Assembly: GCF_001625215.2 (NCBI RefSeq)
Contig: NC_030387.2
Span: forward strand, 31,953,606-32,017,605
Length of the DNA stretch: 64,000 bases
Direction of reading: 5' to 3'
DNA from: Daucus carota subsp. sativus
Lineage: Eukaryota; Streptophyta; Magnoliopsida; Apiales; Apiaceae
Shown: one piece after another, positions 25,996 to 37,313 of the stretch
Layout: each line of letters starts with the position of its first letter
Position numbering within the stretch: the first letter of the stretch is position 1
Notes under the pieces: model-generated
The model's input: only the letters and a program-made list of their open reading frames with translations
What the model was told of the DNA's origin: nothing
Databases searched by the model: none
Translations under genes and position numbers: made by a program

Positions 25996-28900
25996 TGGGG
26001 AGAGGATGAGCAACCAATTAGGTATTTATCTGCAACCACTCAGTGTGTGTTTGTGTGTGAGGGAGGGAGAGGGAGGGGGGGGGAGGGGGCGAGAGGGGGG
26101 GGGGGGGGGGGGAGGGAGGGAGGGAGGGAGGGAGGGAGGGAGGGAGGGAGAGGGAGAGAGAGAGAGATTACCAACAGCATCCATCCCTGCTAATTTAGGC
26201 ATGAACTTCCTTATATGATCTTCGGCTGCACCCTCGGCTTTTAGTGTTTCACAGTCAAAAGAAACATAAATCTTTCTTTTTCCATGTTTTTGGTCAAGCA
26301 TTCCCACAACATCCTTCTCCCATCTAGTTCACAATTGCATGTAGCAAAATAAAGGAAGAATTATACATAATCTAAGTTCCCTCAGAATATATATAAACAC
26401 ATAATCTAAGTGCATCCCAATATTTCATCTGATACATACAAACAAAATGGTCCAACTATGAAATTATATTTTTAGTATTGTTACATGATTACAGACCATG
26501 AAAGTTATAGCCAGTGTTACTAAGCGCGCATATGAAGCATATCGAGATGCGATGCGTCGCTTTTATGCACCTCGAGCGCTTATGCGTAGTTTAAAAAGCA
26601 CACATAAGTGTGCTTCTGTGAAGATGGGTCATTTTTAAAGGAAATGGGTAAAAGAAAACCTACACACTCTTATAGCAGCCAATACAGATTGATACAAGCC
26701 AGATATACATACAAGAACGACAGATACAGAACGAAGACAAGAGACATAAATTCAACTCATCTTCTTATATAATTCTTGCATATGCATACACATATATAGA
26801 TACACATCTCGTATATACTGATTTATATATACATACAACTCTTTTATATATACATATGATTTGAGTATGATGATGAAGAAAAAAAAATTGAAGATCCAAA
26901 TCATATAAGTGTAGAAGATGATTTTGTATATCTTAATGACAAAGAGGAAGAAGAATAATGGACTAAATCTTTGTTACTTTGACTTTAAATTGTTCTACTT
27001 TGAATCTATATAAAATTTAAATGTCTTCTTATCTATAAATTAACAATATTCTACATTGTGTACCATCTATATATGTATATTTATTTGACTTTGATGAATC
27101 GGCGTGTATCGCTTATGCTTCAGGGGGCCTTAGCGCTTCTGTGCGCACATCACGTTTAATAAAACTGGTTATAGCACTCTGTTAGGCCCTTTACATTATT
27201 TGAGTCAGACATAATTGATGCTCTTGATTAAAGATTTGAAATGAAGAATTTGCTAACTTTGCTGGAGTTAGTTAATTGTGCATTATTTCAGTTACAAATC
27301 TTAATAAGAGGATTTGTTGGGAGTTGGGACGAATAATATCTCGATTTCCAGTAAGCAGAACGAAGGAGATACCATCTGACCAAGAGGTCATTGGTACGAG
27401 TATAAATAGAAAGGGTTTGCAGGTTTTGGTAGGTGTGAATTGGATATCAATGTGTATGTGGAGAGTGGTAATTTCTCGAATATCACCTAATTATGTGTGC
27501 ATGAGTTTATCAATAAATATATCATAGTTATTCTGATTACATAATCTCATGGCAGCCTACATATATAAATTCTAAACATATATTACATACATAAAGAGGA
27601 GGCCATAACAGGTTCATAACACACCCTTTGTCTAGTTTATCAGCAGTCCAAATTTAAGGGTCGATCCTTGTGCCACGTATTGTTAAAATAAGATACACTA
27701 TATAACACATGATGCAGGTGCAGATATACTTATAGCAGCAACAGTATACCTCCCTCTAGATACATAAAAGTGCGTACATATATTATGCTAAGCAGCTATA
27801 TATAATAGCGCTGTGAAGCTGGACCGTTGGGTCAAAAAAGGACTTACCCATGAGCATGATCAACATTGCATAACCGGGCTGCATCATGTCCTCTACATTC
27901 CACGACCACATCTCGTTCTCTTTTACTCTATTACAAACTTAAACAAATTATGGTCAATTCAGAGGACCTCCAACCCCAGAGACGACCCAACATACAAAAG
28001 TGACAGGCATTACATTATAGTCTGTAACTGTGAGCTTGATCAAACGGTAATCCTCACCCCTGCTGCACTCCCTTTCACAGGCTATTTCTGTTAAGAGTGT
28101 CGAAATGGAAAGGTATAAAATTATAACTTTGCCACTACATTTATTTAAAAAATAAGGTTAATGCTTCATAGGGTAACTAAAGAAAGAAATCAGGATATAG
28201 CAATAAGCTTCGAAGTAATCATTCAGTACCGGAATATACATGAGCCTGCTGGGCAAGCTATTGTATTTACACATGTGTTTACAGCTAGGATGAGGATAAC
28301 TATCAACAGTAATGGATTCCTACACCACCAGTAAATATAAAAATCCAAAGAGGTGCTTGAGTATGTTAATTGTTCGGTCCTCTTCATTTGTCTTTGTTTC
28401 ACTAGCCCTTTATGGCATGTACTTGAGTTCTAAAACTGGATATATAACAGACCATGTTGTGAGTGAGTTTCTAGGACCGGAGAGATAAGAACAAAACAGA
28501 CCTAGTAGTTGCCAGAAAATAAAGTATATAAGTGAGTTTTTACAACCCCAAATTACCATCTATACACAAAGATTATTAGTTTCTTGGATGATGGGATCTC
28601 CTTACAAGTTACAATATAGTGATGGGCACCGTTGTGGAGCCTAGAGCCCAGGAAGCTCTGAAGGTACATTTAATGTCAAAATGCACTGAAAAAACCTAGC
28701 TTTAGACCTGGTTAGATTTTGCAATTAGCCTGTCCGAAAGTGGGACTTCTATTATACAACCTACGAGTATCAAAGGTCTCACTTATGCTTAAAAATAAAG
28801 TTGCCAACCACAGTGGACTTCTGCAGGAAACGAAAAGCTTAAAAGTTGAGTAGGCTGTTCTTACTCCCTCCGTCCCACCAGGTTCTTTACGTTGGGGACG

Positions 28901-29584
28901 GAGGGCTCGACACACATTTTAAGCTGTCGTTAAGTATAGTTGCATAACTTATTTTTAAAATTTTCTTTTTCTGAATAAAAATTCAATGTTTAAATTTTAA
29001 TTTAGAAAAGAAATATTTTAAAAATAAATTATGTAAGTATGCTTGATGAGAGCCTTAAAATGTGTTTCGAGATTACGTTCTACGATGTAAAGAATCTGGG
29101 ACAGAGAGAGTAGCATTCATTACATATTCAGATAAATCTTCTATTCCATTACACGGATCAACGATAATGGAAAAAACAGACCCGATTGAAACAGCCATAG
29201 GTATAACTAAATACACCCAATAACAACCCAAATTTTACGCGCTAAAGAGCATATACTAATTCCACAATTCAGCAAAAAGGCAACAAACACAAACAACATA
29301 CCCTACTGTATCAGCAACCAATAAAAAGAGCATAAAATCAACAAAAAAAAAAACAGGGCTTAAAGAGTAAAACTTCAAAAAGAACTACATCAACAGAAAA
29401 AGCAAGACAAACAAACACAAAACATACAAAGCATTATTGCAAAGTGTGGTATGTATTTACACAAATTAAGATAAAGATATGTACCAGTGCCATGGAGACC
29501 ATAACAAACAGAGTTGGGAAGATGAACAAAGTGGCCAGAAATAGAGCCAGAAGGCAGCAAAGCTATTGATCCCACTCCTTGCAT
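25578..29584 (-). CDS. Conserved plant protein of unknown function, 164 aa
   Basis: Five exons on the minus strand join perfectly in phase: 29584-29485, 28087-28014, 27927-27848, 26323-26172 and 25666-25578, with GT donors and AG acceptors at each junction (495 nt including stop). The product begins MQGVGSIALLPSGSISGHFV and continues with a Cys-containing block (ACERECSRGEDYRLIKL), VVVECRGHDAARL, DHAHGWEKDVVGML, KIYVSFDCETLKAEGAAEDH and MPKLAGMDAVVNIGPMSI, then an acidic tail. I recognise these blocks as a small soluble plant-specific family but can give no function. There is no signal peptide or membrane span. Introns are rich in transposon insertions, yet every exon is intact. The promoter lies at about 29590-29830. 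Confidence 0.85.
25856..26168. repeat. G-rich compound microsatellite in last intron
   Basis: Runs of G (for example 25879-25892, 25935-25945, 26097-26112), (GGGA)n and (GA)n lie just downstream (minus sense) of the exon-4 donor at 26171. The flanking word GATGAGCAACCAATTAGG recurs at about 25892 and 26006, with a diverged copy near 25815. So a ~110-bp unit was duplicated in tandem around the runs. On the minus strand this is a C/CT-rich tract. Confidence 0.9.
26512..27167. mobile_element. hAT-type MITE with 8-bp target duplication
   Basis: Ends CAGTGTTACTAA and (inverted) CAGTTTTATTAA are flanked by the identical 8-mer GTTATAGC at 26504-26511 and 27168-27175. An 8-bp duplication with CAGTG-type ends is characteristic of hAT elements. 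The 656-bp interior has GC-rich, AGCGC-rich shoulders and no transposase. It sits in an intron of the minus-strand gene. Confidence 0.85.
28864..29110. mobile_element. Stowaway-type MITE
   Basis: It begins CTCCCTCCGTCCC and ends with the imperfect inverse GGGACAGAGAGAG, flanked by TA on both sides, the Tc1/Mariner target. The whole ~247 bp folds back on itself with an AT-rich centre. It sits in the first intron of the minus-strand gene. Confidence 0.85.
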
Positions 29585-29830
29585 AACTTGGCATCTTTCT
29601 TCTTCTTTATTTTCTTCCTCTGTAATTACACAATCACATAAACCCTACACACCCAGATATATATGTACATAAAAATAAAAATCTCGGCAGAAAGAAGATT
29701 ACCCATTTTCAGAAATTTGGTGGATTAGTTCGAGCAGGTTAGGGCTAAGCGACCCAACGAATACTTGCACTGTGTCGGCCAAGGAGAGCGTTTTCCAGTA
29801 TCGACGTTAACACACCATCATATATATATA
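29585..29830 (-). promoter_or_regulatory. Promoter/5' UTR of the 164-aa gene
   Basis: Upstream of the minus-strand ATG, with a CT-rich leader (complement of the GAAGAAGAAAG-like stretch at 29595-29625). No specific element can be assigned. Confidence 0.35.
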
Positions 29831-30279
29831 TAGAGTCCCACTCTATGGAGACCCCTTTTATATGGAGTACCGTGGAGACCCGTCATCTAACCCTTAATTT
29901 GAAGCAACGGCTGTGATTTAATTAAATAAAATAGTTAAAACAAGGGAGTTACACACTTACACGCGGAAAAAGCGAGCGGGACCGAGAGAGGAAGGAAGAG
30001 AACGAAACTGAGGTTATCGTAAGCATAGTTTCTCAGATTTGAACTTGTTTCTGTGAATTATCGTGAGCATCCAGCAGGACATGTTGGGAAAAAGGTACTA
30101 ATTACCATCAATTCTTTGATTTTGACTTGTTTTTATGAAAAGTTGTAGAAGATACAAGCGTGTGTATGTTTTTTTGTAGGTTAGGTATGATTCGATATGC
30201 ATATGTGTTTGTAAGATTGAATAAATTTCATAGTTCTGATTCTGTATACAAATAAGCTAATTAATTTGATTTTTATGTG

Positions 30280-31445
30280 TGTTGTAAAAAAGTTTAGGGT
30301 TCAAACCATATTTTGTAAAATTCTGATTCTAGAGTAGAAGCATTGATGTAGTTTTGTAAAATTAGTTTTTGTCTAAATTTAGTTAATACTTATTTTTGTT
30401 TTAAAATTAATGTTCTGTAATGGAATCAAAATTTGTGAAGTTGTGCTTCTACAGTAGAAGCATGTATATCATGTGTTTATTAAGTAGTTGATGCTGTGTG
30501 TATAAATTGAAGGTATAAATTATGATTCTGTAATAGAACCAAATTTCGTAGAATTGTGATTCTGTAGTAAGAGGTTTTTTAAAATGAAGATTATGTGACA
30601 GAACCAATTTTTATAGAATTGTGATTTTGTAGTAAGATGTGTTTTAAAATTAAGATTCTGAAACAGAATCAAAATTTATGAACAGTAGATAAATTATGAT
30701 TCTTTAATAGAACCAAATTTTGTAGAATTGTGGTTATTGTTGAAGAATCAAGTGTCTGTAGGGATGGACTATGGATCGTACAAAATTTTCAAGTGCTAGT
30801 AGATTTAATTCTTTCGGTGCCTAAATATCCTTCTAAATTAAGTGTCGCATCCTCTTATAAATTGAAAGTATCTGTTGACATTTACTTACTTGACATGTTC
30901 TTTTATGCATCACGCAGGTACATGGGCATGATCATTGGCATTGGTGACCTGGATCCCATTCGTTGGCCAAGTTCTCGCTAGCGATCAGTCAAGGTATCTT
31001 GTCCATTCTAATTTCATATGAATCAGGTCTGCTAATTGTCTTTTCTCCTTGTTTAGTTCATATATTTATAGTGAAATTTCTCTTTATATTCAACCGCTTT
31101 TCTGTAGAATGAAGATTTTATAATAGAATCAAAGTTTATGGAGTAGTAGATAAATTATGATTCTGTAGCTGAACAAAATTTTATAGAATTGTGGTTCTTT
31201 AGTACAAGGCTTTATAAAACAAAGGTCCGGTAATAGAACCAAAATTTATGGAGTTAACAAAATTTTGTAGAAATTGTGATTCTATAGTAAGAGGTGTTTT
31301 GAAATTAAGATTCTGTAAGAACCAAAATTTATGGAGCAGTAGATAAATTATGATTCTGTAACGGAACCAAATTTTGTAGAATTTCTATAGCACAAGGTGT
31401 TTTAAAACTAAGATTCTGTAATAGAACCAAAATTTATGGAGCTAA
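30280..31445. repeat. Dispersed ATTCTGTAATAGAACC-type repeats
   Basis: A motif close to ATTCTGTAATAGAACCAAA, usually followed by ATTTATGGAG or TTTTGTAGAATTGTG, recurs about ten times with variable spacing on both sides of the ARF fragment. Its core is a near palindrome (TTCTGTAATAGAA). Related copies recur at about 35130 and 36300-36395. No coding function is seen. Confidence 0.7.
30918..30993 (+). pseudogene. Auxin response factor exon fragment
   Basis: Between an acceptor (CACGCAG) and a donor (GTATCT) the frame reads RYMGMIIGIGDLDPIRWPSSR, then a stop, then RSVK. This is a short exon of the conserved middle region (Auxin_resp) of class-A ARF transcription factors, where a Trp is normally found at the stop (TGG to TAG). 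No B3 DNA-binding domain or PB1 domain is present. Not functional. Confidence 0.85.
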
Positions 31446-31573
31446 CTTATTACTTGTATTTTAAATTTTTTGTTTCATCTTCTTCCAGATTTCACGTGGA
31501 ATGAGCTAACTAGCAGCATAGCAAAGGAGTTGGGAAAGTCTTAGGCTAACCTGAGACTTCTCAGCTGCATCAC

Positions 31574-31848
31574 TTGCACCAAGGGAGATGTACAGTTTCT
31601 CTGTCAAAGAAACAGAGGAAGGAGCCTCTTTCAGAGGCACCGGAGAAATCAAAAACAAAGGAAATGATGGAGCAGCTGATGAATTGTAATTTTTTTAATG
31701 GGGAGTGGGTGAAAGATGATTCTTATCCACTGTATAAGCCTGGTTCTTGCTCAGTGATCTATGAACAGTTTAATTGTCTTCTTAATAGTAGGCCTGATCA
31801 AGAATTTCAGCAGTACAAATGGAAGCCAATGGGCTGCAGTTTACCCAG
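31574..31848 (+). pseudogene. Trichome birefringence-like (PMR5N) exon fragment
   Basis: The frame contains CNFFNGEWVKDDSYPLYK, then CSVIYEQFNCLLNSRPD, then QYKWKPMGCSLPR, ending at a GTTTGT donor. This is the PMR5 N-terminal cysteine domain of TBL/DUF231 polysaccharide O-acetyltransferases. The catalytic GDS and DxxH domain downstream is missing. The preceding Lys-rich segment may come from another source. Confidence 0.85.
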
Positions 31849-32377
31849 GTTTGTGATCACTGATCAAATTTCAACTTTATTTAGTCGATTATATATTGTG
31901 TTGTGTTCTAATAATTATGTTTTCCTTGTGTTACCCTTAGCTCAATATTCTAGAAATTATTTTCTATAATGTAAATTTAGTGCTAAAGTTCAAGCATGTC
32001 TTTGTCTTGAGTACAATGTTGAGTTCCAAATTATCATCTCACTTTATTCACTTTTGTTTTCATATGCAAATCATAAACTTGCTTCATTACTATTTTAAAA
32101 TTATTGAATAATGCACGTGGCTAACCTTCAACAATCTAAAGTACAAGACAGAAAGATGGAAGGAAGCCTAGCATTTGGGACACTTATGCTCATTTTGGTC
32201 TGTGATTTTATTTATTTATTTGCCCTACTTCTGTTCACCTTTGTTAATTTAGTGATTTCTATTTTTTTTTGGTTATAGCTGATCTATAGATAAGCATTTT
32301 CAGTCTTCTGGTTATCAGTGCTTAGTGTTTTTTTTTACTCCCAATAGAATGTCTTGAGGTTCAGTTGATACTTTCAG

Positions 32378-32849
32378 GATACACAAATGGAGCTAATGGA
32401 GATATTGCATGTGAGTATCACAAACACAAGGTCTGTACCATCATTCAAGAAAGACCTTATCTTTGTTTTTATTGTATTTATATGCTCCCTATTGGGTAAT
32501 CCATGGAGCTCTGCGAATTAAGTTCCCTTCCCGTTACCTCAAAGAAGTGATGTCGGTAGAATGAACTATCTCTGGATGATTTAAGAATGTGTTAGTTAGT
32601 ATAAATTTTTATATCTTCTGTGGACATGTCTAACGACAGGCAGTTCTACTGCATGAAAATCTCAATTATAAGTACTCATCTTTGTAGCCTTCTATTAATA
32701 TTACCCAAAAACAAATTGTGCATGTTGACATACCCTGATTCTTATAGAATTTTCCCTCTTCTTTTCTGGCAGGAAGATGTCCATCTGATGGCAGAGACAG
32801 GCCTAGGGGCATATAGGTTCTCTATTTCATGGTCAAGACTTTATTCCGA
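32378..32849 (+). pseudogene. Beta-glucosidase (GH1) two-exon fragment
   Basis: Exon 32378-32430 reads GYTNGANGDIACEYHKHK, and exon 32773-32849 reads EDVHLMAETGLGAYRFSISW, then SRLY. Both have plant GH1 splice borders. They correspond to adjacent N-terminal exons of a family-1 glycosidase. The catalytic Glu motifs (TFNEP, ITENG) are absent. Confidence 0.85.
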
Positions 32850-33386
32850 GTATGCACACCTATCATCATATTTACTTAATGCTGGTATTATCTTTCTTGT
32901 TATTTATCAGTATATAGATGATGACTTGATAAATAATTCCAAGTTCCTGCACTACTGTATATTTCTGGGGTATATCTTTTTAGGCCAACTTTTGTATCAC
33001 TCAGTTTAAGTAGAATGATACTAGTACTTCTTTAGGCAGGCATGCAGTGGCGGAACCAGACAGGAGTGCACAATACAAGTTTTCGAGTCAAGAATGAGAA
33101 ACTAGTGTCTTTTAGAATCCGAACCTACACTACATTGTAGAAATTTTTCTATAAATAATCTCAGTTCTGCCCACATGCTCAACATCTGGAACTAATTATA
33201 AAATCAAGGGGTTCCCTGGTTTTGCCCCTGCATGGCTTTATTTCCTTCTTAAGATACTAGCTCAATGTTACAATGCATGCACAGATCATGATTCTACACA
33301 AATTTTGAATTATTCTACATATATATAGCTCAATGCTTTAGTTGAATGTGTTAGATAGGCATCTGAATATCTTATATGTTATCAAG

Positions 33387-33817
33387 GTATAGATCAGTAA
33401 CAAGTGCATATTACCGCGGAGCAGTGGGAGCAATGGTAGTATATGACATGACAAAGCGGCAGTCATTTGATCGCATACCTGGATGGCTCGACGAACTCAA
33501 GGTGCATGCTGACAAGATTTATGCTCATTGGCAACAAATCCGACTTGGGAAATCTTAGAGCAATACCAACTGAAGATGATCAGCAGCTCGCAGAGAAGGA
33601 AAAACTATGCTTTATGGAGACATCATCCCGTGAGGCAACTAACGTCGAGTCTGCCTTTCTGACGGTTCTAACATAAATATACAATATCATAGGTAAAAAG
33701 ACCCTCACTGCTAGTGATGTACTTTATGCACAGTCTTTAACTCTCAAGGGAACCAGTATAGTCATTCGTGGCCAGGAGCGGAATACTAGTGCAAGTAGTG
33801 GTGGCTGTTGCGCATAA
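33387..33817 (+). pseudogene. Rab GTPase (RABA-type) 3' fragment
   Basis: The frame starts at an acceptor and reads [33 protein letters not shown], then a frameshift to [39 protein letters not shown] stop interrupts before IYNIIGKK and a C-terminal GGCCA-type prenylation tail. Switch II and the G4/G5 motifs (NKSD, ETS) are present; the P-loop and switch I are missing. This is a 3' exon of a RABA-like gene with its 3' UTR, inactivated. Confidence 0.88.
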
Positions 33818-34200
33818 ATCTTTATCTTTTTCCTTTAAGGTCTTGTTTTTTTACTTAGGAATATAAGTATGTTAGGTTAGGATATTACTATTCAAACGGA
33901 AATTTTAAAATTTTCAACCAAAAAGATTTTCTGCAATGTAGCCAAGCCAGGCTCAAAGTAAGTCTTTTTTGTTTGTACAAGATCATTAGTATATAGTGTA
34001 CGGTTTCTTTTATAAATAGAAGATCTTTCCAGTATTGCGATAACTTCTTAAACATGCATGGTTCTATTACAAAAACAATTAAAGATCAGTATCTCATTCC
34101 TGTGTCAGGACTTAATAGATATCATTATCAGTAAGTGGTAGTGATGGTATTATATCATCAGTATTTTGAGGACATGTATTTGTATTTTGTGTATTAGGAA

Positions 34201-35194
34201 ATCTATAATTGCTTCGAATTAAAAAATTAATTCAACATAATCAATTATGAATTAATCATTCTAAAACCCAAACATAAACCCCAAAATATTAATTTCAGGT
34301 ATAAGCTAATCATTCTAAAACCCAAACATAAATCCTAAATATTAACAATTTAATTTATTTCATTACACTGGTTCCTTGGCCTCGACTTCTTTAGGGTTTA
34401 GGCTCGAGTGAGCCCTAATCCCTTCGTCCTAAACCCTAACCGTCAGCCAATTTAATTTCAAGTATAAACTAATCATTCTAAAACCCTATAAACCCCAAAT
34501 ATGAACTGGTGTTAATTTATTTCACTACACTAGTTCATGAAACTAGAAAATGTGTAGCTTTTTCGTTTTCAATAAAACGGAAAATGTTACATGATGTAGC
34601 TGTTTGCTGTTATTTTAACACGCAACTTCATATATGTTAATGTATCGTATTGATCGCCATTTTAAAAAAAATATATGTGATATTTTGGACATTAACAGTG
34701 TTATTTGTGTTAATGGGATCATTTTTCAAATATTATAGTCAAAACATTATATAAGAAAATTAAATTGATTCCATTACTATGGCAAAAAAAAAAAAAATTG
34801 ATTCCATTACAGATTATAACTTATTAAAATTTAAAATAACTTGACAAATGCTTGTTTATTATTTTGCTTCTAAAGTGGAATCACAATTAGTCTTCTTATA
34901 TTAGTAGTTTGTAATTAACAAATAAATAAAAAATTCTTTATATATTCATGAAATAAAAAATTTTAAAAAAAAGTCAGACTTTTTTTTTAATTTTGGAACG
35001 TTTAATAATTATCCTAATAAAGAGTTGATATATTACCCTAAATATTTAATTATCGTAATAATTATTGTTTAATGATATATTAGCATTACAATATTAATAT
35101 TGATCAATGATGATGTTTTGACTTTTGACTCTATAATAGAAGCATAAATAATTATTAGCCAGATATAATAGCTTCAATTAAAACTATGTATAGG
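34201..35194. repeat. AT-rich DNA with first copy of a long repeat
   Basis: No gene. At about 34288-34460 lies the first copy of a sequence containing TTAGGGTTTAGGCTCGAG and CCTAAACCCTAACCGTC. Better-preserved copies occur at about 35560-35770 and 35800-35960. Confidence 0.55.
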
Positions 35195-36290
35195 GATGAC
35201 GGCCTTGTGAGGCACAATTATGTGCCAAATGGTCCCGAATGGCACGATCCAAAACGATGGCCCTGAATGGCACTTCAAAATGTGACTTCGGTTCACGTTT
35301 ACCGTCATACGCCGGAAAACGCCACTGCGGTTGGCGTTTTGAGTTTTGCTTTAATATGAAAACGTGATTTCAAGTCACGTTGAGCATATCTGTTTCAAAA
35401 TAAAAAGCCCAAACGCAACTTCAAAAGGCTTTTCCCCAGTTAAACTTCACTTGTAGTTCCGTTTAAAACCTAAACGTGACTTCAAGACACGTTATTGCTT
35501 TTCTTTATTAATTTTAAAAACACAAAACACAAATTTTTTTAATTAATTTAATTTCAAGTTAAATAAATCATTCTAAAACCCAAATTTGAACCCTAAAATA
35601 TTAAAAACTATTAATCTATATTTTTAAGATTAATCTTTTTAATTTGGTTTCTCGGCTTTAGGGCCTTCGGCCCTGCAGCCTCGCATTAATTAGGGTTTAG
35701 GCTCGAGGGAGTAGGGCCTACCGACCCTACACCCTCAATCCTAAACCCTGACGTTCGGCCAATTAATATACAGTACGAATTAATCTTTCTGCAAGCCAAA
35801 CCTAAACCCTATATGTTAACGACTGTAAATTTATTTATTCCGCCGGCGTCTCGGCTTCAGGGCCTTCGGCCCTTCAGCCTCACATTAATTAGGGTTTAGG
35901 CTCGAGGGAGTAGGGCCTACCGGCCCTACACCCTCAATCCTAAACCCTAACCGTCTGTCGATTTTATTTCAAGTATAAATAAATCATTCTAAAACCTAAA
36001 GGTGAACCTTAAAATGTTAACAACCGTTAATTTCAAGTTTTTTTTATAAAATTAATCAGTGAAACGTAACTTGGTATCACGTTTCAAGGTGGGTAAACTT
36101 GACTCTAAGTCACGTTGATGCTTATTTAGTAAATGGAATTGGCAAAACGTGAATGCGTGTGGCGTCTTATTCAAATATACAAAACGTTACTTTAACCCGT
36201 GTTTTGAAGTGTCAGTGGGAGCCTTTTTTCCAAACAGTGCCATTTAAGGCATTATGTATTGAAATTGTGCCCCTCAGGGTCTTTTCTCTT
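35195..36290. mobile_element. Candidate non-autonomous DNA element with internal repeats
   Basis: The left edge (GTGAGGCACAATT, then AATGGCAC) and the right edge read on the other strand (CTGAGGGGCACAATT, then AATGGCAC) are imperfect inverted repeats of about 20 bp. Inside, GTGACTT/AAGTCAC words recur, together with two ~165-bp direct repeats containing CCTTCGGCCC, GAGGGAGTAGGGCCTACCG and ACCCTCAATCCTAAACCCT. No target duplication could be fixed. Confidence 0.35.
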
Positions 36291-36559
36291 AAAAAGGACT
36301 CTTCTGTAGAACCAAATCTAGAATATGAACTATGTAAAAATTATAATATTAATAAAATTTCACTATGTTGATTCTGTAACAGAATCAAAATTCAAGGAAC
36401 AATTTGAAACTGTATTATTTACACTAAAAAAATGTGATAACAACATAATTCTTACGAATAACTCTGGCTGTCAGGGACTTAATCTCAAATCTGGAAACAG
36501 GGTGCAAGTAATCAGATATCAAGATAAATTAAAAAAAAACATATAAAAAGGGTTTAAAA

Positions 36560-37313
36560 TCATAAAGATACAACATCTCCTGACACAGGCAGATATAGTG
36601 TCAATCTACGCATTTTTGTCAATGATTCTGGTTAGTAATTCCCTTTGAGATGAGAATCGATAACGGTTTCAAGTGATCTCTGTCGTTGCCATCGCATTGC
36701 CCATTCAGCAAGATTGATCTGATCCCTCAGTAAGCTTGGGTTGTGACAGCACGAGCACAAACAACTTCAAACAAAACCACTCCAAAGGAATAAATATCAA
36801 AATCTTCAGTCAGTTGTCACCTGAAATATTCTGGATCGAGATATCTGAAACTTCCTTTAACTGCAGTACTAACATGTATGTGTTCCAGAGAGGAGCAGTT
36901 TTCGATAGCCCAAAATCAGCCATTTTCGCCATAAAATTCTCATCTAACAATATGTTGGTTGTATTAACATCTCTATGAATGATGCCACGGTCTGCTCCTG
37001 CGTGGAGGTAATGCAATCCCCGAGCTGTACCAATGCAAACTTCTATTCGCTGCTTCCAACTTAATGGTGGGAGATTACTTTTGATATATGACTTTTTAGT
37101 GCCCCGTTTGCCATATACTATATACCAAGATCATTTCATCATGTTCATCACAGAAACAAATCATGGAGACTAAATGTTTGTGCCTAAGTTTCGGTAGCAT
37201 TTTAATCTCAGTTTTGAATTCCGCTAAACCTTGTTGAGGGTGTGGGTCGGCTCACTTAATTGCTACAAGTGTTCCGTCTTCTATCTCCCCTTTGTACACC
37301 TTACCAAATCCTC
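36560..37313 (-). pseudogene. CrRLK1L receptor kinase pseudogene
   Basis: Minus-strand kinase-domain remnants in order: GFGKVYKGEIEDGTLVAIK (Gly-loop and VAIK lysine), EFKTEIKMLPKLRHKHLVSM, ARGLHYLHAGADRGIIHRDV (HRD loop), [19 protein letters not shown] (DFG), [15 protein letters not shown] and SFGVVLFEVVCARA. The wording is that of the FERONIA/ANXUR/THESEUS family. Several frameshifts and stops break it, and the C-terminal lobe fades after about 36600. Malectin-like ectodomain and membrane span are absent: the reading frame is cut at the glycine loop by the LTR beginning at 37314. Confidence 0.88.

Larger units (their letters stand above)
29831..34200 (+). mobile_element. Gene-fragment collage, probable captured-DNA transposon
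   Basis: Within 4.4 kb, four unrelated partial genes all lie in the same direction, each limited to one or two exons with their own splice sites: ARF, trichome-birefringence-like, GH1 beta-glucosidase and Rab GTPase. Such serial, same-strand fragments are the hallmark of gene-capturing transposons (Helitrons, Pack-MULEs). The left edge may be the unusual GAGTCCCACTCTATGGAGAC at about 29832. A matching right terminus was not found, so element type and borders are open. Repeats separate the fragments. Confidence 0.5.

Noticed and set aside
25856..26218. Gly/Arg/Glu-rich frame
   Set aside because: Product of the G-rich microsatellite, opposite to a real exon.
32620..33009. 129-residue frame as a complete gene
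   Set aside because: Only the EDVHLM...SRLY part is real GH1 exon. The rest is intron read-through.
34288..34460. Telomere repeat block
   Set aside because: Only isolated CCCTAAA-like words, not a tandem array.
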